A DNA stretch of 64,000 bases. It comes from Mammaliicoccus sciuri. Lineage in GTDB: Bacteria > Bacillota > Bacilli > Staphylococcales > Staphylococcaceae. The notes below the pieces were generated by a model. That model made no database searches and was not told the origin of the DNA. It saw nothing but the letters and a program-made list of their open reading frames with translations. How positions within the stretch are numbered: position 1 is the first letter of the stretch; each line of letters starts with the position of its first letter. Of this stretch, positions 1 to 8,749 are shown one piece after another. The translations under genes and the position numbers were made by a program. The stretch covers positions 56,707 through 120,706 of the forward strand of contig NZ_PPQD01000028.1 of NCBI RefSeq assembly GCF_002901825.1. The letters are read 5' to 3'.

Positions 1-933
1 TTAGACGGATCTGTCAGCATCGAATTAATCCAACAACTCGCACGAGAACAACATGTATCTATTAATTTAGAAGATATTCAAGTAGATCAAAATTGTGAAA
101 GCTTAGACGACTACTTAAAATCTTTCGACACCATTTTAAAAGTGCTACAAACAAAAGATAGCTTAGAAAAAGCTGTTGTCGACGTCGCACGACAAGCACA
201 TCACGACAACGTTAAATATATAGAAATCCGATTTGCACCACTTTTCCATACAGATAAAGGCTTAAACATTGAAGAAATATTAGAAGCTGTTAACAACGGA
301 GCAATCGAAGCTGAAGATACATATGATATTAAAGTCAATTTGCTAATTTGTGGCATGCGACATCACGACAACCAAACAAACATCGACCTATTTAAATCAG
401 TAGATCAGTTAAATACAAACAATCGTCACATCGTAGGTTTTGATTTTGCGGGTCCTGAAGAAGCCTTTCCAACAAAGGTCATACAGGAAGCTATACAACA
501 TTCTACAGATTCTGGCCATTACTTAACATTGCATGCCGGTGAATGTGGATGTATACATAATATAATAGAAGGAATCGAACTCGGTGCACAGAGAATAGGA
601 CATGGCGTTGCAGCAATTCAAGATAATCAAGCATTATCGTACATTAAACAACACAACGCATTATTAGAAATTTGTCCGACGAGTAACTTACAAACAAAAG
701 CAATCCAATCAGTAGAAGAACTTAATATTAGAAAGCTCATAGAGCAAGGTATCCCATTTAATATTAATACAGATAATAGAACAGTTTCGAATACAAACTT
801 AAACCAAGAATACCAACTCTTATACAACCATCAGTTGTTAACAATACCAGAAATGAAAGACATTAATATTAAAGCAATAGACCATGCGTTTATATCAGAC
901 ATTGAAAAAGAACAATTAAAGACGAAATATTAA
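1..933 (+). CDS. add: Adenosine deaminase, 5' end cut by window edge
   Basis: Hydrolyses adenosine or deoxyadenosine to inosine plus ammonia in purine salvage (cytosolic, metal-dependent amidohydrolase fold). The reading frame is open from base 1, which starts inside the N-terminal metal-binding segment (LDGSVS, normally preceded by HLH). Downstream are LHAGE with the catalytic Glu, RIGHG, EICPTSN and INTDNRTVSNTNL, the Gram-positive form of the metal-ligand Asp region. The 310 visible residues are nearly a full protein of about 340. The GTG at 142 is an internal codon, not the start. A bidirectional terminator follows within 10 bases. Family call is secure; substrate preference is inferred from the family. 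Confidence 0.93.
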   Translation, partial: LDGSVSIELIQQLAREQHVSINLEDIQVDQNCESLDDYLKSFDTILKVLQTKDSLEKAVVDVARQAHHDNVKYIEIRFAPLFHTDKGLNIEEILEAVNNGAIEAEDTYDIKVNLLICGMRHHDNQTNIDLFKSVDQLNTNNRHIVGFDFAGPEEAFPTKVIQEAIQHSTDSGHYLTLHAGECGCIHNIIEGIELGAQRIGHGVAAIQDNQALSYIKQHNALLEICPTSNLQTKAIQSVEELNIRKLIEQGIPFNINTDNRTVSNTNLNQEYQLLYNHQLLTIPEMKDINIKAIDHAFISDIEKEQLKTKY

Positions 934-937
934 AATA

Positions 938-976
938 CCAAAAGGCTGAGACAGATCATACTGTCCCAGCCTTTTA
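938..976. terminator. Bidirectional intrinsic terminator between add and the membrane protein gene
   Basis: Inverted repeat AAAAGGCTGAGACAG / CTGTCCCAGCCTTTT with a 6-base loop, A-rich on the left and T-rich on the right, between two convergent genes. It serves add on the + strand and the 990-1367 gene on the - strand. Confidence 0.9.
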
Positions 977-989
977 AGTTTCTTGATTG

Positions 990-1367
990 TTATTTACTTG
1001 ATTCTTTTTTTATGAAATATTTATTTTCAATAATGTCAGTAATGAATAATACAATAAACCAACCAAAAATATATAACGGATTCGTAAATTGATTATTCTG
1101 GTACATACTCAATATGTATAATGACATTATTACCAAAAATATTATCATTACAACTAATCTAAATATCATAAATTTCTTGAAATCCTTTGCTTTCTCGCGT
1201 CCTCTCAACCAATCTCTAAATAAAAGAAAAATAATAAAAATCGGAAATAAACAAATAAGTACTTGTTCAAGACTTAGGAATAAACCTAATAATAAACTTA
1301 AGGCAATAATTAGAAATACAAATACCCCCGTTAATAACTCTCTATTTTTAATTAACTGTTTCATCAT
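990..1367 (-). CDS. Small hypothetical membrane protein (about 125 aa)
   Basis: Not recognised as a named family. The protein has about four hydrophobic segments: one around residues 10-30 (TGVFVFLIIALSLLLGLFL), a closely following IFIIFLLF stretch, a third near residues 65-85 and a fourth near residues 95-115. A charged patch (RDWLRGREKAKDFKK) lies between the second and third. The start is taken at the ATG at 1367 (MMKQLIKN), preceded by GGTGGGTG; an upstream in-frame TTG at 1385 has no good ribosome binding site. Only about 27 bases separate it from the upstream lipoprotein gene on the same strand, so the two are probably one transcript. Function unknown. Confidence 0.7.
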   Translation of the reverse strand: MMKQLIKNRELLTGVFVFLIIALSLLLGLFLSLEQVLICLFPIFIIFLLFRDWLRGREKAKDFKKFMIFRLVVMIIFLVIMSLYILSMYQNNQFTNPLYIFGWFIVLFITDIIENKYFIKKESSK

Positions 1368-1394
1368 ACACCCACCATCTTTCAAAATAACCTT

Positions 1395-2024
1395 TTACCT
1401 TTTAAACGCATTCGTCTTCACATTGATTTGTTTAAGGAATTTTTCTATTTTTGCTTGTTGTCTGCCATTTACCTTTTGACTATCTGGTACGATATCTTTT
1501 ATATCTTTTGTTGAGATGGTACCTTTTTCTGCTTTATCTTCTATTTTTTGCACTTGTTGATCTAAATTTTTAATTGTTTGATTGTAACTGGTAAAGTACT
1601 GACTGATTCTATTTGTTTCTTTTTGATAACCTTTTGGGAGTGTATTATTTCCTATATAATTTGAGAAGTTCTGGTCATTCTTTTCTAAAAGTTTTCTACC
1701 TTCTTCTAATTGATCTGCTTCTCTCTTCGTTAAAGGTTGTTCGTCCCATACTTTTTCTTCAATCTTTGTTGTCACTTTATAAATACTTTCATTTGTATCT
1801 AAATAACGTTGAATACTTTTATGTATTTCTGACTTTGATAATTTTTCATTTGTTAAATCAGATTCAAATAAAACAGTTGGCAACTTTGCATTTTCATGTT
1901 TATTTGCCTCCTGTTCTGATTGATTGTGCTCATTATTTTTACTTGCTGAACTTTCTTCGTTTCCACATCCTACAAGCAATAAAGCTAAACTACTATATAT
2001 GATGACTGACTTAAACTTCTTCAT
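1395..2024 (-). CDS. NDxxF-motif lipoprotein
   Basis: Predicted surface lipoprotein of 209 aa. The N-terminus is a lipoprotein signal peptide (MKKFK, a hydrophobic core, then lipobox LVGC with the lipidated Cys at residue 20), followed by a low-complexity Ser/Glu/Asn/His-rich linker (residues 21-45). The body is charged and helical, and contains KNDQNF, matching the NDxxF motif that names this staphylococcal lipoprotein family. The function of the family is not established. It is the first gene of a probable two-gene transcript with the membrane protein at 990-1367, and is divergent from bioB across a 173-base region. Confidence 0.82.
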   Translation of the reverse strand: MKKFKSVIIYSSLALLLVGCGNEESSASKNNEHNQSEQEANKHENAKLPTVLFESDLTNEKLSKSEIHKSIQRYLDTNESIYKVTTKIEEKVWDEQPLTKREADQLEEGRKLLEKNDQNFSNYIGNNTLPKGYQKETNRISQYFTSYNQTIKNLDQQVQKIEDKAEKGTISTKDIKDIVPDSQKVNGRQQAKIEKFLKQINVKTNAFKR

Positions 2025-2117
2025 TTTATCTCTCCTATATATAATTTAAATCTTTCAATATATATGCTATCACTAGTTCATTTTAATTTCTACCATATTT
2101 TAGTAATTATTACTTAA

Positions 2118-2148
2118 TTGTTAACCTATTAATAATTTAGGTTTACAA
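2118..2148 (+). promoter_or_regulatory. BirA (biotin repressor) operator upstream of bioB
   Basis: Inverted repeat TTGTTAACC - N13 - GGTTTACAA, i.e. TGTTAAC-N15-GTTTACA, which is the spacing and core known for BirA operators. The right arm contains the -35 hexamer of the bioB promoter, so BirA binding would block RNA polymerase. Confidence 0.88.
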
Positions 2149-2170
2149 TAAAGGATATTATTAGTATTCT
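2142..2170 (+). promoter_or_regulatory. bioB promoter
   Basis: -35 TTTACA at 2142-2147, a 17-base spacer, -10 TATTCT at 2165-2170; predicted start of transcription near 2177. The ribosome binding site AAAGAGGGGG at 2181-2190 precedes the ATG at 2198. Confidence 0.7.
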
Positions 2171-2197
2171 ATTAATAATTAAAGAGGGGGAATTTTA

Positions 2198-3160
2198 ATG
2201 ACTTTAGGAAATAACATCATCAATGGTCATCACTTAACTTTTGATGAGGCTTTAAAAATTTATCTAGATGAATCGATTGATACATTAACACTTGTTCAAG
2301 AAGCTTATAAAGTTCGATATCATTATTATGGTAAAAAAGTAAAACTGAATATGATTTTAAATGCCAAAAGTGGTATTTGTCCTGAAGACTGTGGTTACTG
2401 TGGTCAATCAAGAGATGTTAAACAAAAATCTCAACGATATGCACTTATTCCAGAGAATCAAATTGTCGATGGTGCTAAAGTGGCTTCTGAAAATAAAATT
2501 GGAACATACTGTATTGTTATGAGTGGTCGTGGTCCTAGTGATAAAGAGGTTTCTCACATTACTGATTCTGTTGAACAAATTAAAAGAAATCATCCTCAAC
2601 TTAAGATTTGTGCTTGTCTCGGATTAACAAATGAACAACAGGCGGAGTCCCTTAAAAACAGTGGTGTAGACCGATATAACCATAATATAAATACTAGTGC
2701 TAATTATCATGATGAAGTTGTGACAACACATAGTTTTGATGATCGCGTAAATACAATTAATATAATGAAGGAAAAGAATATCTCTCCATGTTCTGGTGTG
2801 ATTTGTGGTATGGGTGAATCTGACGAAGATATTATCGATATGGCTTTTACATTGAATCAATTAGATGCTGATAGTATTCCAGTCAATTTCTTACATCCTA
2901 TAAAAGGTACGAAATTTGGAAGTATGGATGACTTAACACCTATGAAATGTATTAGAATTCTATGTATGTTTAGGCTCATTAATCCTACGAAAGAAATACG
3001 TATTGCTGGTGGTCGTGAGGTAAATTTAAGAACGCTTCAATCATTATCTCTTATGGTAGCAAACTCTATTTTTGTTGGAGATTATTTAATTACTGGTGGT
3101 CAACCAAATCAAATGGATTATGACATGATTCAAGATTTAGGATTTGAAATTGATTATTAA
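2198..3160 (+). CDS. bioB: Biotin synthase (radical SAM)
   Basis: Converts dethiobiotin to biotin by two sulfur insertions, using a radical-SAM [4Fe-4S] cluster and a sacrificial [2Fe-2S] cluster. The protein is 320 aa, normal length. The radical SAM motif is CPEDCGYC (CxxxCxxC, residues about 61-68). Family blocks [29 protein letters not shown] and the C-terminal RIAGGRE (Arg ligand of the second cluster) are intact. No other bio gene lies beside it, so it is an orphan locus; the rest of the pathway must be elsewhere, or it uses imported dethiobiotin. A BirA operator overlaps its promoter. Confidence 0.96.
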   Translation: MTLGNNIINGHHLTFDEALKIYLDESIDTLTLVQEAYKVRYHYYGKKVKLNMILNAKSGICPEDCGYCGQSRDVKQKSQRYALIPENQIVDGAKVASENKIGTYCIVMSGRGPSDKEVSHITDSVEQIKRNHPQLKICACLGLTNEQQAESLKNSGVDRYNHNINTSANYHDEVVTTHSFDDRVNTINIMKEKNISPCSGVICGMGESDEDIIDMAFTLNQLDADSIPVNFLHPIKGTKFGSMDDLTPMKCIRILCMFRLINPTKEIRIAGGREVNLRTLQSLSLMVANSIFVGDYLITGGQPNQMDYDMIQDLGFEIDY

Positions 3161-3224
3161 ATTATTATTAGAATTTTCAATTTATTATATTATTTTTTAA
3201 TGTAAAATGTTATAATAAACATAT

Positions 3225-3270
3225 GCTTTCTATTACACTTTAATGTGTTGTAGAAAGCTTTTTAATTTTT
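3225..3270 (+). terminator. Terminator of bioB, or leader hairpin of the citrate transporter
   Basis: GCTTTCTA (3225-3232) pairs with TAGAAAGC (3251-3258), extended inside by ACAC/GTGT, and is followed by a T-rich tract. A TATAAT at 3211-3216 lies just before it, so transcription of the next gene could begin upstream of this hairpin and pass through it. Confidence 0.7.
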
Positions 3271-3274
3271 AATA

Positions 3275-3289
3275 ATGTAAGCGCTATAT
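3275..3289 (+). promoter_or_regulatory. cre-like site (CcpA) in the citrate transporter leader
   Basis: ATGTAAGCGCTATAT matches the cre consensus WTGNAANCGNWNNCW at all but one fixed position (A for the penultimate C). It lies 19 bases before the start codon at 3309, a position suited to blocking an elongating polymerase. Confidence 0.72.
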
Positions 3290-3308
3290 TAAACTGAGGG
3301 GGATAAAA

Positions 3309-4670
3309 ATGGAAGAACCAAATACGCTGCTGACAATAGTTGGACTCGTTATTATTATTTCAATTGTCGCAATGTTAATTATGAAGAAAATTAGTCCAGT
3401 TGTAGGAATGATTTTAATACCTGTAATTGGCGCATTAGTTATTGGTCATGGATTTGGAGATATTCGAAAATATGTTGAATCCGGTATTGATCAAGTATTT
3501 AATGTAGCAATCATGTTTATTTTTGCGATTATCTATTTCGGTATTATCTCAGATAGTGGTTTATTCAGACCTTTTGTTAGAGGAATGATTAAATTAACAC
3601 GAGGTAATATTATTATCGTTGCGATTGTCACAACGATTATCGGTACTTTTGCACAATTAGACGGTGCTGGTGCCACTACTTTCTTATTAGCAATTCCTGC
3701 TTTATTACCATTATACAGGGCACTAAAAATGAGCCCATATTTATTAGTACTACTTCTTGCATTAAGTGCAGCAATTATCAACATGGTACCTTGGGGCGGA
3801 CCAATGGCAAGAACCGCTTCTGTCCTTAAAGTCGATAATATCAACGACTTATGGTATCAAGTTATACCTATTCAATTAGTCGGAATCGTACTCGCAATTC
3901 TATTCTCTATCTATTTAGGAATCCGTGAAAAAAGACGTATTGCTAAAGCTTTTCCTAATGAGGATGTTGTGAAAATCAATATGGATGAAATTATTGCAAA
4001 CTATGAAAAAGACCAAGAAGAGAATGCTACTATTAAAGGTGAAGCTACAAAGCATACTTACATACTTTGGCTCAATTTAATACTTACAGTCATCGTCGTA
4101 GCTATGATGTTATTAGATATTGTACCTCCTGAATTTGCATTTATGCTCGGTGTTGCAGTCGCATTACCATTAAACTTTAGAGATGTCGATGAACAAATGG
4201 AGCGTATTAGAGCACATGCACCAAATGCCTTAATGATGGCAGCTGTTATATTAGCAGCAGGTGTATTCCTAGGAATACTTAATGAAACAGGTATGTTAGA
4301 ATCGATTGCACTATCGTTAATTGCAGTATTACCAACAGTTGTAGGACCATACTTACACATTATAATCGGTGTATTAGGTGTTCCTTTAGATTTATTAACA
4401 AGTACAGATGCTTATTATTTCGCAATCTTACCTATAGTAGAATCAACAGCCAGTCAATTTGGCGTTCCATCACAATCAACAGCCTTCTCACTTATGATAG
4501 GTAACGTAATCGGAACATTCGTCAGCCCATTCGCACCAGCAGTATGGTTAGCCGTTGGACTTGCAGAAATAAATATGGGTAGATATATCAAATACGCATT
4601 CTTCTGGGTTTGGGGTTTCTCCATCCTAATGCTATTTATCGCTATCTTGATGGGCATTGTTACGATATAG
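3309..4670 (+). CDS. CitMHS-family citrate/proton symporter
   Basis: Integral membrane transporter of 453 aa with about 11-12 hydrophobic segments. Diagnostic blocks are QLDGAGATTFLLAIPAL (about residues 117-133) and INMVPWGGPMARTAS (about 156-170), typical of the CitM/CitH family that imports divalent metal-citrate complexes with protons. A charged central loop (about residues 200-245) separates two halves; the second half has the matching STDAYYFAILPIVE block. The start ATG follows GAGGGGG. A cre-like site in the leader agrees with glucose repression known for citM in Bacillus. It is monocistronic and ends before a 41-bp repeat array. The exact metal and tricarboxylate specificity cannot be read from sequence. 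Confidence 0.88.
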   Translation: MEEPNTLLTIVGLVIIISIVAMLIMKKISPVVGMILIPVIGALVIGHGFGDIRKYVESGIDQVFNVAIMFIFAIIYFGIISDSGLFRPFVRGMIKLTRGNIIIVAIVTTIIGTFAQLDGAGATTFLLAIPALLPLYRALKMSPYLLVLLLALSAAIINMVPWGGPMARTASVLKVDNINDLWYQVIPIQLVGIVLAILFSIYLGIREKRRIAKAFPNEDVVKINMDEIIANYEKDQEENATIKGEATKHTYILWLNLILTVIVVAMMLLDIVPPEFAFMLGVAVALPLNFRDVDEQMERIRAHAPNALMMAAVILAAGVFLGILNETGMLESIALSLIAVLPTVVGPYLHIIIGVLGVPLDLLTSTDAYYFAILPIVESTASQFGVPSQSTAFSLMIGNVIGTFVSPFAPAVWLAVGLAEINMGRYIKYAFFWVWGFSILMLFIAILMGIVTI

Positions 4671-4708
4671 AATGTGATTTTTGAAAAAAGTGAGGATGTT
4701 TAGGGTTT

Positions 4709-4975
4709 ATGCTATGACTTGGACTATCTATTGGCTTTATTCAGTACTTAAGCCATGACTTGAAATATCTCTTGGCTTTATTCAGTACTTAAGCCATGAC
4801 TTGGACTATCTCTTGGCTTTATTCAGTACTTAAGCCATGACTTCGGCTGTCTCTTGGCTTTACTCAGACATTAAGCCATGACTTCGACTATCTCTTGGCT
4901 TTACTCAGACATTAAGCCATGACTTGGACATTCTCTTGGCTTTATTCAGTACTTAAGCTATGACTTGGGCCACAA
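4709..4975. repeat. Tandem 41-bp hairpin array, family A (about 6.5 units)
   Basis: Units start at 4709, 4750, 4791, 4832, 4873, 4914 and 4955 (exact period 41). Each unit carries AAGCCATGA and TCTTGGCTT separated by 11 variable bases, a 9-base inverted repeat with one mismatch, then a 12-base spacer such as TATTCAGTACTT or TACTCAGACATT. The array fills the junction between convergent genes (3' ends at 4670 and 5056). No credible ORF is present. The same family recurs at 42690-43223 and 56390-56515. Confidence 0.92.
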
Positions 4976-5011
4976 CTCTTACCTTCACTCACCCATTAAA
5001 TATTTTCACAC

Positions 5012-5045
5012 AAAAAAGCTGAGACACGGATGTCTCAGCTTTTTC
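5012..5045. terminator. Bidirectional intrinsic terminator
   Basis: AGCTGAGACA (5017-5026), loop CGGA, TGTCTCAGCT (5031-5040), flanked by A6 and T4. It serves the gene at 5056-5994 on the - strand and possibly the citrate transporter through the repeat array. Confidence 0.9.
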
Positions 5046-5055
5046 TAATCATCTT

Positions 5056-5994
5056 TTATTTGTCATTTGATTCAGCTTTACGTTCAATTTTTGATAATGT
5101 TTTTTCTGCAAATGACTTACCACCGATACCGAATGAGATAGCAAATGCTACTGCTACAGCACCTAAGATTAGTAAGAATGCTACATTAACAATGCTTTGA
5201 GCAAAGTTTAATTGATCTAATGTCATAAATACTGAAACGATGATTACTAAATATTTAACGATTTCAGATACGAATACGTTACCTGTAGATTTTTTAATTA
5301 ATTTAGATAGTAAGTTACCACCAATGAAACCAATTAATAAGATAATTGCTGCTGAAATTACTAATGGTAAGTATCCAATAATTGCTTCACCAATTGTATT
5401 TAATACTTCTAAATTAACTGTATTTAATGATTCAACAACAAAGAATAAACCAATGATTGTTGAAATTACCCAGCCTGCAGCTGAAGGAATATCAATACTT
5501 TCTTTATTCTCACCAAAGTTTACATAGTGATTATATTTACTAACATTTAAATTTGTTAATAAGTTTTTAACTAATGTACCTAATACTTTTGCGATGAATA
5601 AACCAACAACTAATATAACAATCGCAACAATAATTCTAGGTAAGAAGTCTAATACACTACCCATCATGTTTTTAATCGGTGTTGATACAGAAGTCATATT
5701 TAATGCATCAAACACTGATGGTAAGAATAATAGGAATATAATGAAGTAAGCTAATTTACCAAATGTCTGAATTAAACCTTCAGATCCTGATTTGCCACTT
5801 CCTGATTCAGTTAACCCCTTTTTCTCTAGCCATTTCTCAAAACCAACTGCGTTTAAACCTTTCACAATAATTGTTTTAACAATTACTGCAATTAACCAAG
5901 CGACAATTAATAATATAATTGCACTAATTAAGTTTGGTATGAATGCTATAATGCTGTCTAAAGCATTTAAGAATGAATCTGTTATTTTACTCAT
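5056..5994 (-). CDS. Mechanosensitive-channel-like protein with TM-helix repeats
   Basis: 312-aa polytopic membrane protein. Three or four repeated blocks combine a Pro-containing hydrophobic helix with a second amphipathic helix (IAFIPNLISAIILLIVAW, DFLPRIIVAIVILVVGLFIA, IGYLPLVISAAIILLIGFI), the 'conserved TM helix' arrangement found in MscS-related proteins such as the CmpX type. The C-terminus is short and charged (ERKAESNDK) and lacks the large cytosolic beta domain of true MscS. The ATG follows AGGAGG with good spacing. It stands alone between two terminators. Channel activity is a family inference. Confidence 0.78.
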   Translation of the reverse strand: MSKITDSFLNALDSIIAFIPNLISAIILLIVAWLIAVIVKTIIVKGLNAVGFEKWLEKKGLTESGSGKSGSEGLIQTFGKLAYFIIFLLFLPSVFDALNMTSVSTPIKNMMGSVLDFLPRIIVAIVILVVGLFIAKVLGTLVKNLLTNLNVSKYNHYVNFGENKESIDIPSAAGWVISTIIGLFFVVESLNTVNLEVLNTIGEAIIGYLPLVISAAIILLIGFIGGNLLSKLIKKSTGNVFVSEIVKYLVIIVSVFMTLDQLNFAQSIVNVAFLLILGAVAVAFAISFGIGGKSFAEKTLSKIERKAESNDK

Positions 5995-6130
5995 ATTTAA
6001 TTCCTCCTTTCTTGATATGTTACCCTAGTATAATAATACTAATCATATTTTTTATAATAATTTTTGATTTGTTTAAAAAACTATTCTGAAAGCCTAAATA
6101 ATTTGAATAAGTAATTAATATTTTTAAAAA

Positions 6131-6168
6131 AATAAACGAGCAGATGATCAAACATCTGCTCGTTTCAC
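6131..6168 (-). terminator. Intrinsic terminator of the Excalibur protein gene
   Basis: Perfect inverted repeat AAACGAGCAGATG (6134-6146) / CATCTGCTCGTTT (6153-6165) with a 6-base loop; A-rich sequence to the left gives a U tract on the - strand. Confidence 0.88.
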
Positions 6169-6201
6169 GTAAAACACAATCCCCTTTAATAATACTTCTA
6201 C

Positions 6202-6504
6202 CTAGTATCTTTCACACGCAATTTTATCTTTATCTCTATCAAATTTTGGTAAGTATGCACGATGACCATAAGTCACACCATTTGGAAATACTTTTCTTAA
6301 ATCTGTGCAATTTTGATAGTTACGTTTTTCCTTAGCACCCGGTTTTTTGTAATTATATCTTTGGCTTGGTGGTAACTGTGTTGTTTTCTTTTTTACAACT
6401 TTCTTTGTAGCTGCATCAACTTGACTATGAATTGAAGGCATTGTAAAAGATAACACACAGATAATAGCTAGCAGTAATTTTAAAATATTATTTCTTGTTC
6501 TCAT
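6202..6504 (-). CDS. Secreted Excalibur-domain protein
   Basis: 100-aa secreted protein. Residues 1-32 form a signal peptide (positive RTRNN, a hydrophobic stretch LLLAIICVLSF, likely cleavage near VDAA). A Lys/Gln-rich linker follows. The C-terminus is an Excalibur domain: NCTDLRKVFPNGV then DRDKDKIACE, which is the DxDxDxxxCE calcium-binding loop with the two conserved cysteines. Such domains occur on secreted or cell-wall proteins and nucleases; no catalytic domain is present here, so it is a stand-alone Excalibur protein. Monocistronic. Confidence 0.86.
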   Translation of the reverse strand: MRTRNNILKLLLAIICVLSFTMPSIHSQVDAATKKVVKKKTTQLPPSQRYNYKKPGAKEKRNYQNCTDLRKVFPNGVTYGHRAYLPKFDRDKDKIACERY

Positions 6505-6617
6505 TTTTCTTCCCCTTTAATTTTTTATAAATATAGCACAATTGATTGTAATTTTCTACTGTATTTAGCAAAATTCTTTAAAATTATTTTCTTTTATTTT
6601 TTCTGGATTATTAATAT

Positions 6618-6648
6618 AAAAAAGACCATGAACTTTAAAATTCATGGC
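6618..6648 (-). terminator. Terminator of the GNAT gene
   Basis: CCATGAA (6626-6632) / TTCATGG (6641-6647) with an 8-base loop. The A-run at 6618-6623 gives a U tract when read on the - strand. Confidence 0.72.
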
Positions 6649-6657
6649 AACTATGTA

Positions 6658-7137
6658 TCATATTCTTTTCATCATTCTTACTTCTTTTAATGCTTTACTA
6701 AAATCACTTATTTTACCATCTTTTTTAAAGCCATGTTTTTCATAAAATTTAATCGTAGGATGATTATCTTCAAAAACCCAAAGACTTAATTCATCATATT
6801 TATCCTTCATTTGTTCTTCCGCTTCTTGCATTAAACGTGTGCCTATTCCTTGGTTTTGATATGCTTCAAGTAAGTAAATGACCATAATTTCACCACATGT
6901 ATCACTTGTATCTTCATCTTTGTCTTTACCATACATTAGAAATCCAATCACTTCTCCATCAACCTCTGCAACAATACACGGTGCATTAAATTTATGGTGT
7001 CTTTCAATATATGATGATAACGTTAATTGATCCAAATAACTATCTGGAACAATTCCTCTATATGTCGTCAACCAAGACTCATAATGAACTTTAGCAATCG
7101 CTTCAATATCTGATTCTTGTTTATTTCTGATTAACAT
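6658..7137 (-). CDS. GNAT family N-acetyltransferase
   Basis: 159-aa acetyl-CoA-dependent acyltransferase. The acetyl-CoA binding motif A is visible as YQNQGIGTRLM (Q/RxxGxG), preceded by the beta-4 strand EIMVIYLLEAY and followed by motif B (LSLWVFEDNHPTIKFYEKHGFK), a common pattern in RimI-like small-molecule or protein acetyltransferases. The ATG at 7137 (MLIRNKQ) is preferred to the one at 7155 because GGGTGG lies 8-9 bases before it. Substrate unknown. Confidence 0.85.
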   Translation of the reverse strand: MLIRNKQESDIEAIAKVHYESWLTTYRGIVPDSYLDQLTLSSYIERHHKFNAPCIVAEVDGEVIGFLMYGKDKDEDTSDTCGEIMVIYLLEAYQNQGIGTRLMQEAEEQMKDKYDELSLWVFEDNHPTIKFYEKHGFKKDGKISDFSKALKEVRMMKRI

Positions 7138-7207
7138 CACTTTAACCACCCACATTCTATAGAAGTTAAATGTAATTTTACTATAAGTGTCTATTAAATA
7201 AAATAGT

Positions 7208-7243
7208 AAAAGTCCGAGACATTCTCATTCGTCTCAGACTTTA
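7208..7243 (-). terminator. Terminator of the small anchored protein gene
   Basis: AAAGTCCGAGAC (7209-7220) / GTCTCAGACTTT (7231-7242), one mismatch, 10-base loop, between the GNAT start and the stop of the 7250-7579 gene. Confidence 0.82.
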
Positions 7244-7249
7244 TATTCC

Positions 7250-7579
7250 TTACATTTCCATATCATGTATTTTCATCATTAAACCATGTGGTATATCATC
7301 ATGTTTGACGACTTCTTTTTTATAAAATGTTTTGCCGTTATCGTTTGAAATTAATTTTACAAAATCACCTTTTTTAGGTTTGAAATCACTTGTTGATTCG
7401 ATTTTGATATTTTCCGTAACTTCATTATTTTTCTCACTTACTACTTTTTCTGCAGTTGTACTATTCTCCATATATCCGTAGTAAGTACTTTTTTGCGTTG
7501 AAAATAACAATAAAGCTGCGACTGCTAAAGCTACGATAGCTAAGCCACCTATTAATAATATTGCTGATTTTTTATTCAT
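7250..7579 (-). CDS. Small membrane-anchored protein, possibly DUF4889
   Basis: 109 aa with one N-terminal membrane helix (residues 5-26, AILLIGGLAIVALAVAALLL) and an extracytoplasmic tail with YYGYMENSTTAEKVVSEKN and KKGDFVKLISNDNGKTFY. It resembles the staphylococcal DUF4889 proteins as I remember them, but this is not checked. It is divergent from the aldolase gene across about 190 bases. Function unknown. Confidence 0.6.
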   Translation of the reverse strand: MNKKSAILLIGGLAIVALAVAALLLFSTQKSTYYGYMENSTTAEKVVSEKNNEVTENIKIESTSDFKPKKGDFVKLISNDNGKTFYKKEVVKHDDIPHGLMMKIHDMEM

Positions 7580-7771
7580 TGAGAATCCTCCCTAATGTAC
7601 ATCATAATGCGTATAAGCATTTTATGAAATAATCACGCATCAATCTTCTTAAATTCGACATATTTATTTAGTATTTTTCTCTCTTAAAAAAATCATTAAA
7701 AGTTGAATAACTTGCGATAAATGGTAAAAATCATCATACTATAATTGAAAATATCTAAAGGAGTGGAAAAA

Positions 7772-8662
7772 ATGAACCAAGAACAATTTGAAAAAATAAA
7801 AAATGGTAAAGGTTTTATAGCTGCACTAGATCAAAGTGGTGGTAGTACTCCAAAAGCTCTTAAAGATTATGGTATTGAAGAAAATCAATACAGCAATGAA
7901 GATGAAATGTTTACACTTGTTCATGAAATGAGAACACGTATCGTAACATCTCCAGCCTTTACTTCTGAAAAAATATTAGGTGCTATTTTATTTGAACAAA
8001 CAATGGACCGTGAAGTTGAAGGTCAATATACTTCTGACTACTTAGCTTCAAAAGGTATCGTTCCTTTCTTAAAAGTAGACAAAGGTTTAGCAGATGAAGA
8101 AAATGGCGTTCAGTTAATGAAAGTCATTCCTGGTTTAGATGAGTTATTACAACGTGCAAAAGAACGTAATGTATTCGGTACAAAAATGCGTTCAAATATT
8201 CTTGAAGCAAATCAAGAAGCTATTGCTAAAGTTGTAGAACAACAATTTGAAATTGGTAAACAAATTATCGAAGCAGGATTAGTTCCAATTATCGAACCAG
8301 AAGTGAACATTAATGCTAAAGATAAAGAAGAAATCGAAGATATCTTAAAAGAAGAAATCGCGAAAGAACTAGATAAATTAAACGACGATCAATACGTAAT
8401 GTTGAAATTAACAATTCCAACAAAACCAAACCAATATAAATCATTAATCGAACACCCTAACGTTGTTCGTGTCGTTGCATTATCAGGTGGTTACTCAAGA
8501 GAAAAAGCAAATGAATTACTGAAAGAAAATGACGGACTTATTGCAAGTTTCTCACGCGCATTAGTAACTGACCTATTCGCTGGACAATCAGCAGAAGAAT
8601 TTAATAACGGATTACAAGACGCAGTAGATTCAATCTATGACGCTTCAGTCAATAAGAATTAA
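7772..8662 (+). CDS. fda: Fructose-bisphosphate aldolase, class I
   Basis: Cleaves fructose-1,6-bisphosphate to dihydroxyacetone phosphate and glyceraldehyde-3-phosphate through a Schiff base. 296 aa, the usual length for the staphylococcal class I enzyme. Visible blocks are [43 protein letters not shown] and [16 protein letters not shown]; the TIM-barrel phosphate site lies in the last block. The start is the ATG at 7772 preceded by AAAGGAGTGG; the longer frame from 7745 would place the ribosome binding site inside the gene. Monocistronic with its own terminator. Confidence 0.95.
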   Translation: MNQEQFEKIKNGKGFIAALDQSGGSTPKALKDYGIEENQYSNEDEMFTLVHEMRTRIVTSPAFTSEKILGAILFEQTMDREVEGQYTSDYLASKGIVPFLKVDKGLADEENGVQLMKVIPGLDELLQRAKERNVFGTKMRSNILEANQEAIAKVVEQQFEIGKQIIEAGLVPIIEPEVNINAKDKEEIEDILKEEIAKELDKLNDDQYVMLKLTIPTKPNQYKSLIEHPNVVRVVALSGGYSREKANELLKENDGLIASFSRALVTDLFAGQSAEEFNNGLQDAVDSIYDASVNKN

Positions 8663-8669
8663 AAACATA

Positions 8670-8711
8670 ACAAAAGGCTTGGACAATTTATTAGTGTCCG
8701 AGCCTTTTTTA
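8670..8711. terminator. Bidirectional terminator after fda
   Basis: AAAAGGCTTGGACA (8672-8685) / TGTCCGAGCCTTTT (8695-8708), then T tract. It lies in the convergent gap between fda and gutM. Confidence 0.9.
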
Positions 8712-8749
8712 TATTGGGGTTATATTCGGAATAAAACTTTTAATACTTT

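Noticed and set aside
3533-4657. Antisense open frames of about 70-100 aa inside the citrate transporter gene
   Set aside because: They are shadows of a strongly supported membrane protein gene and have no ribosome binding site or recognisable domain.
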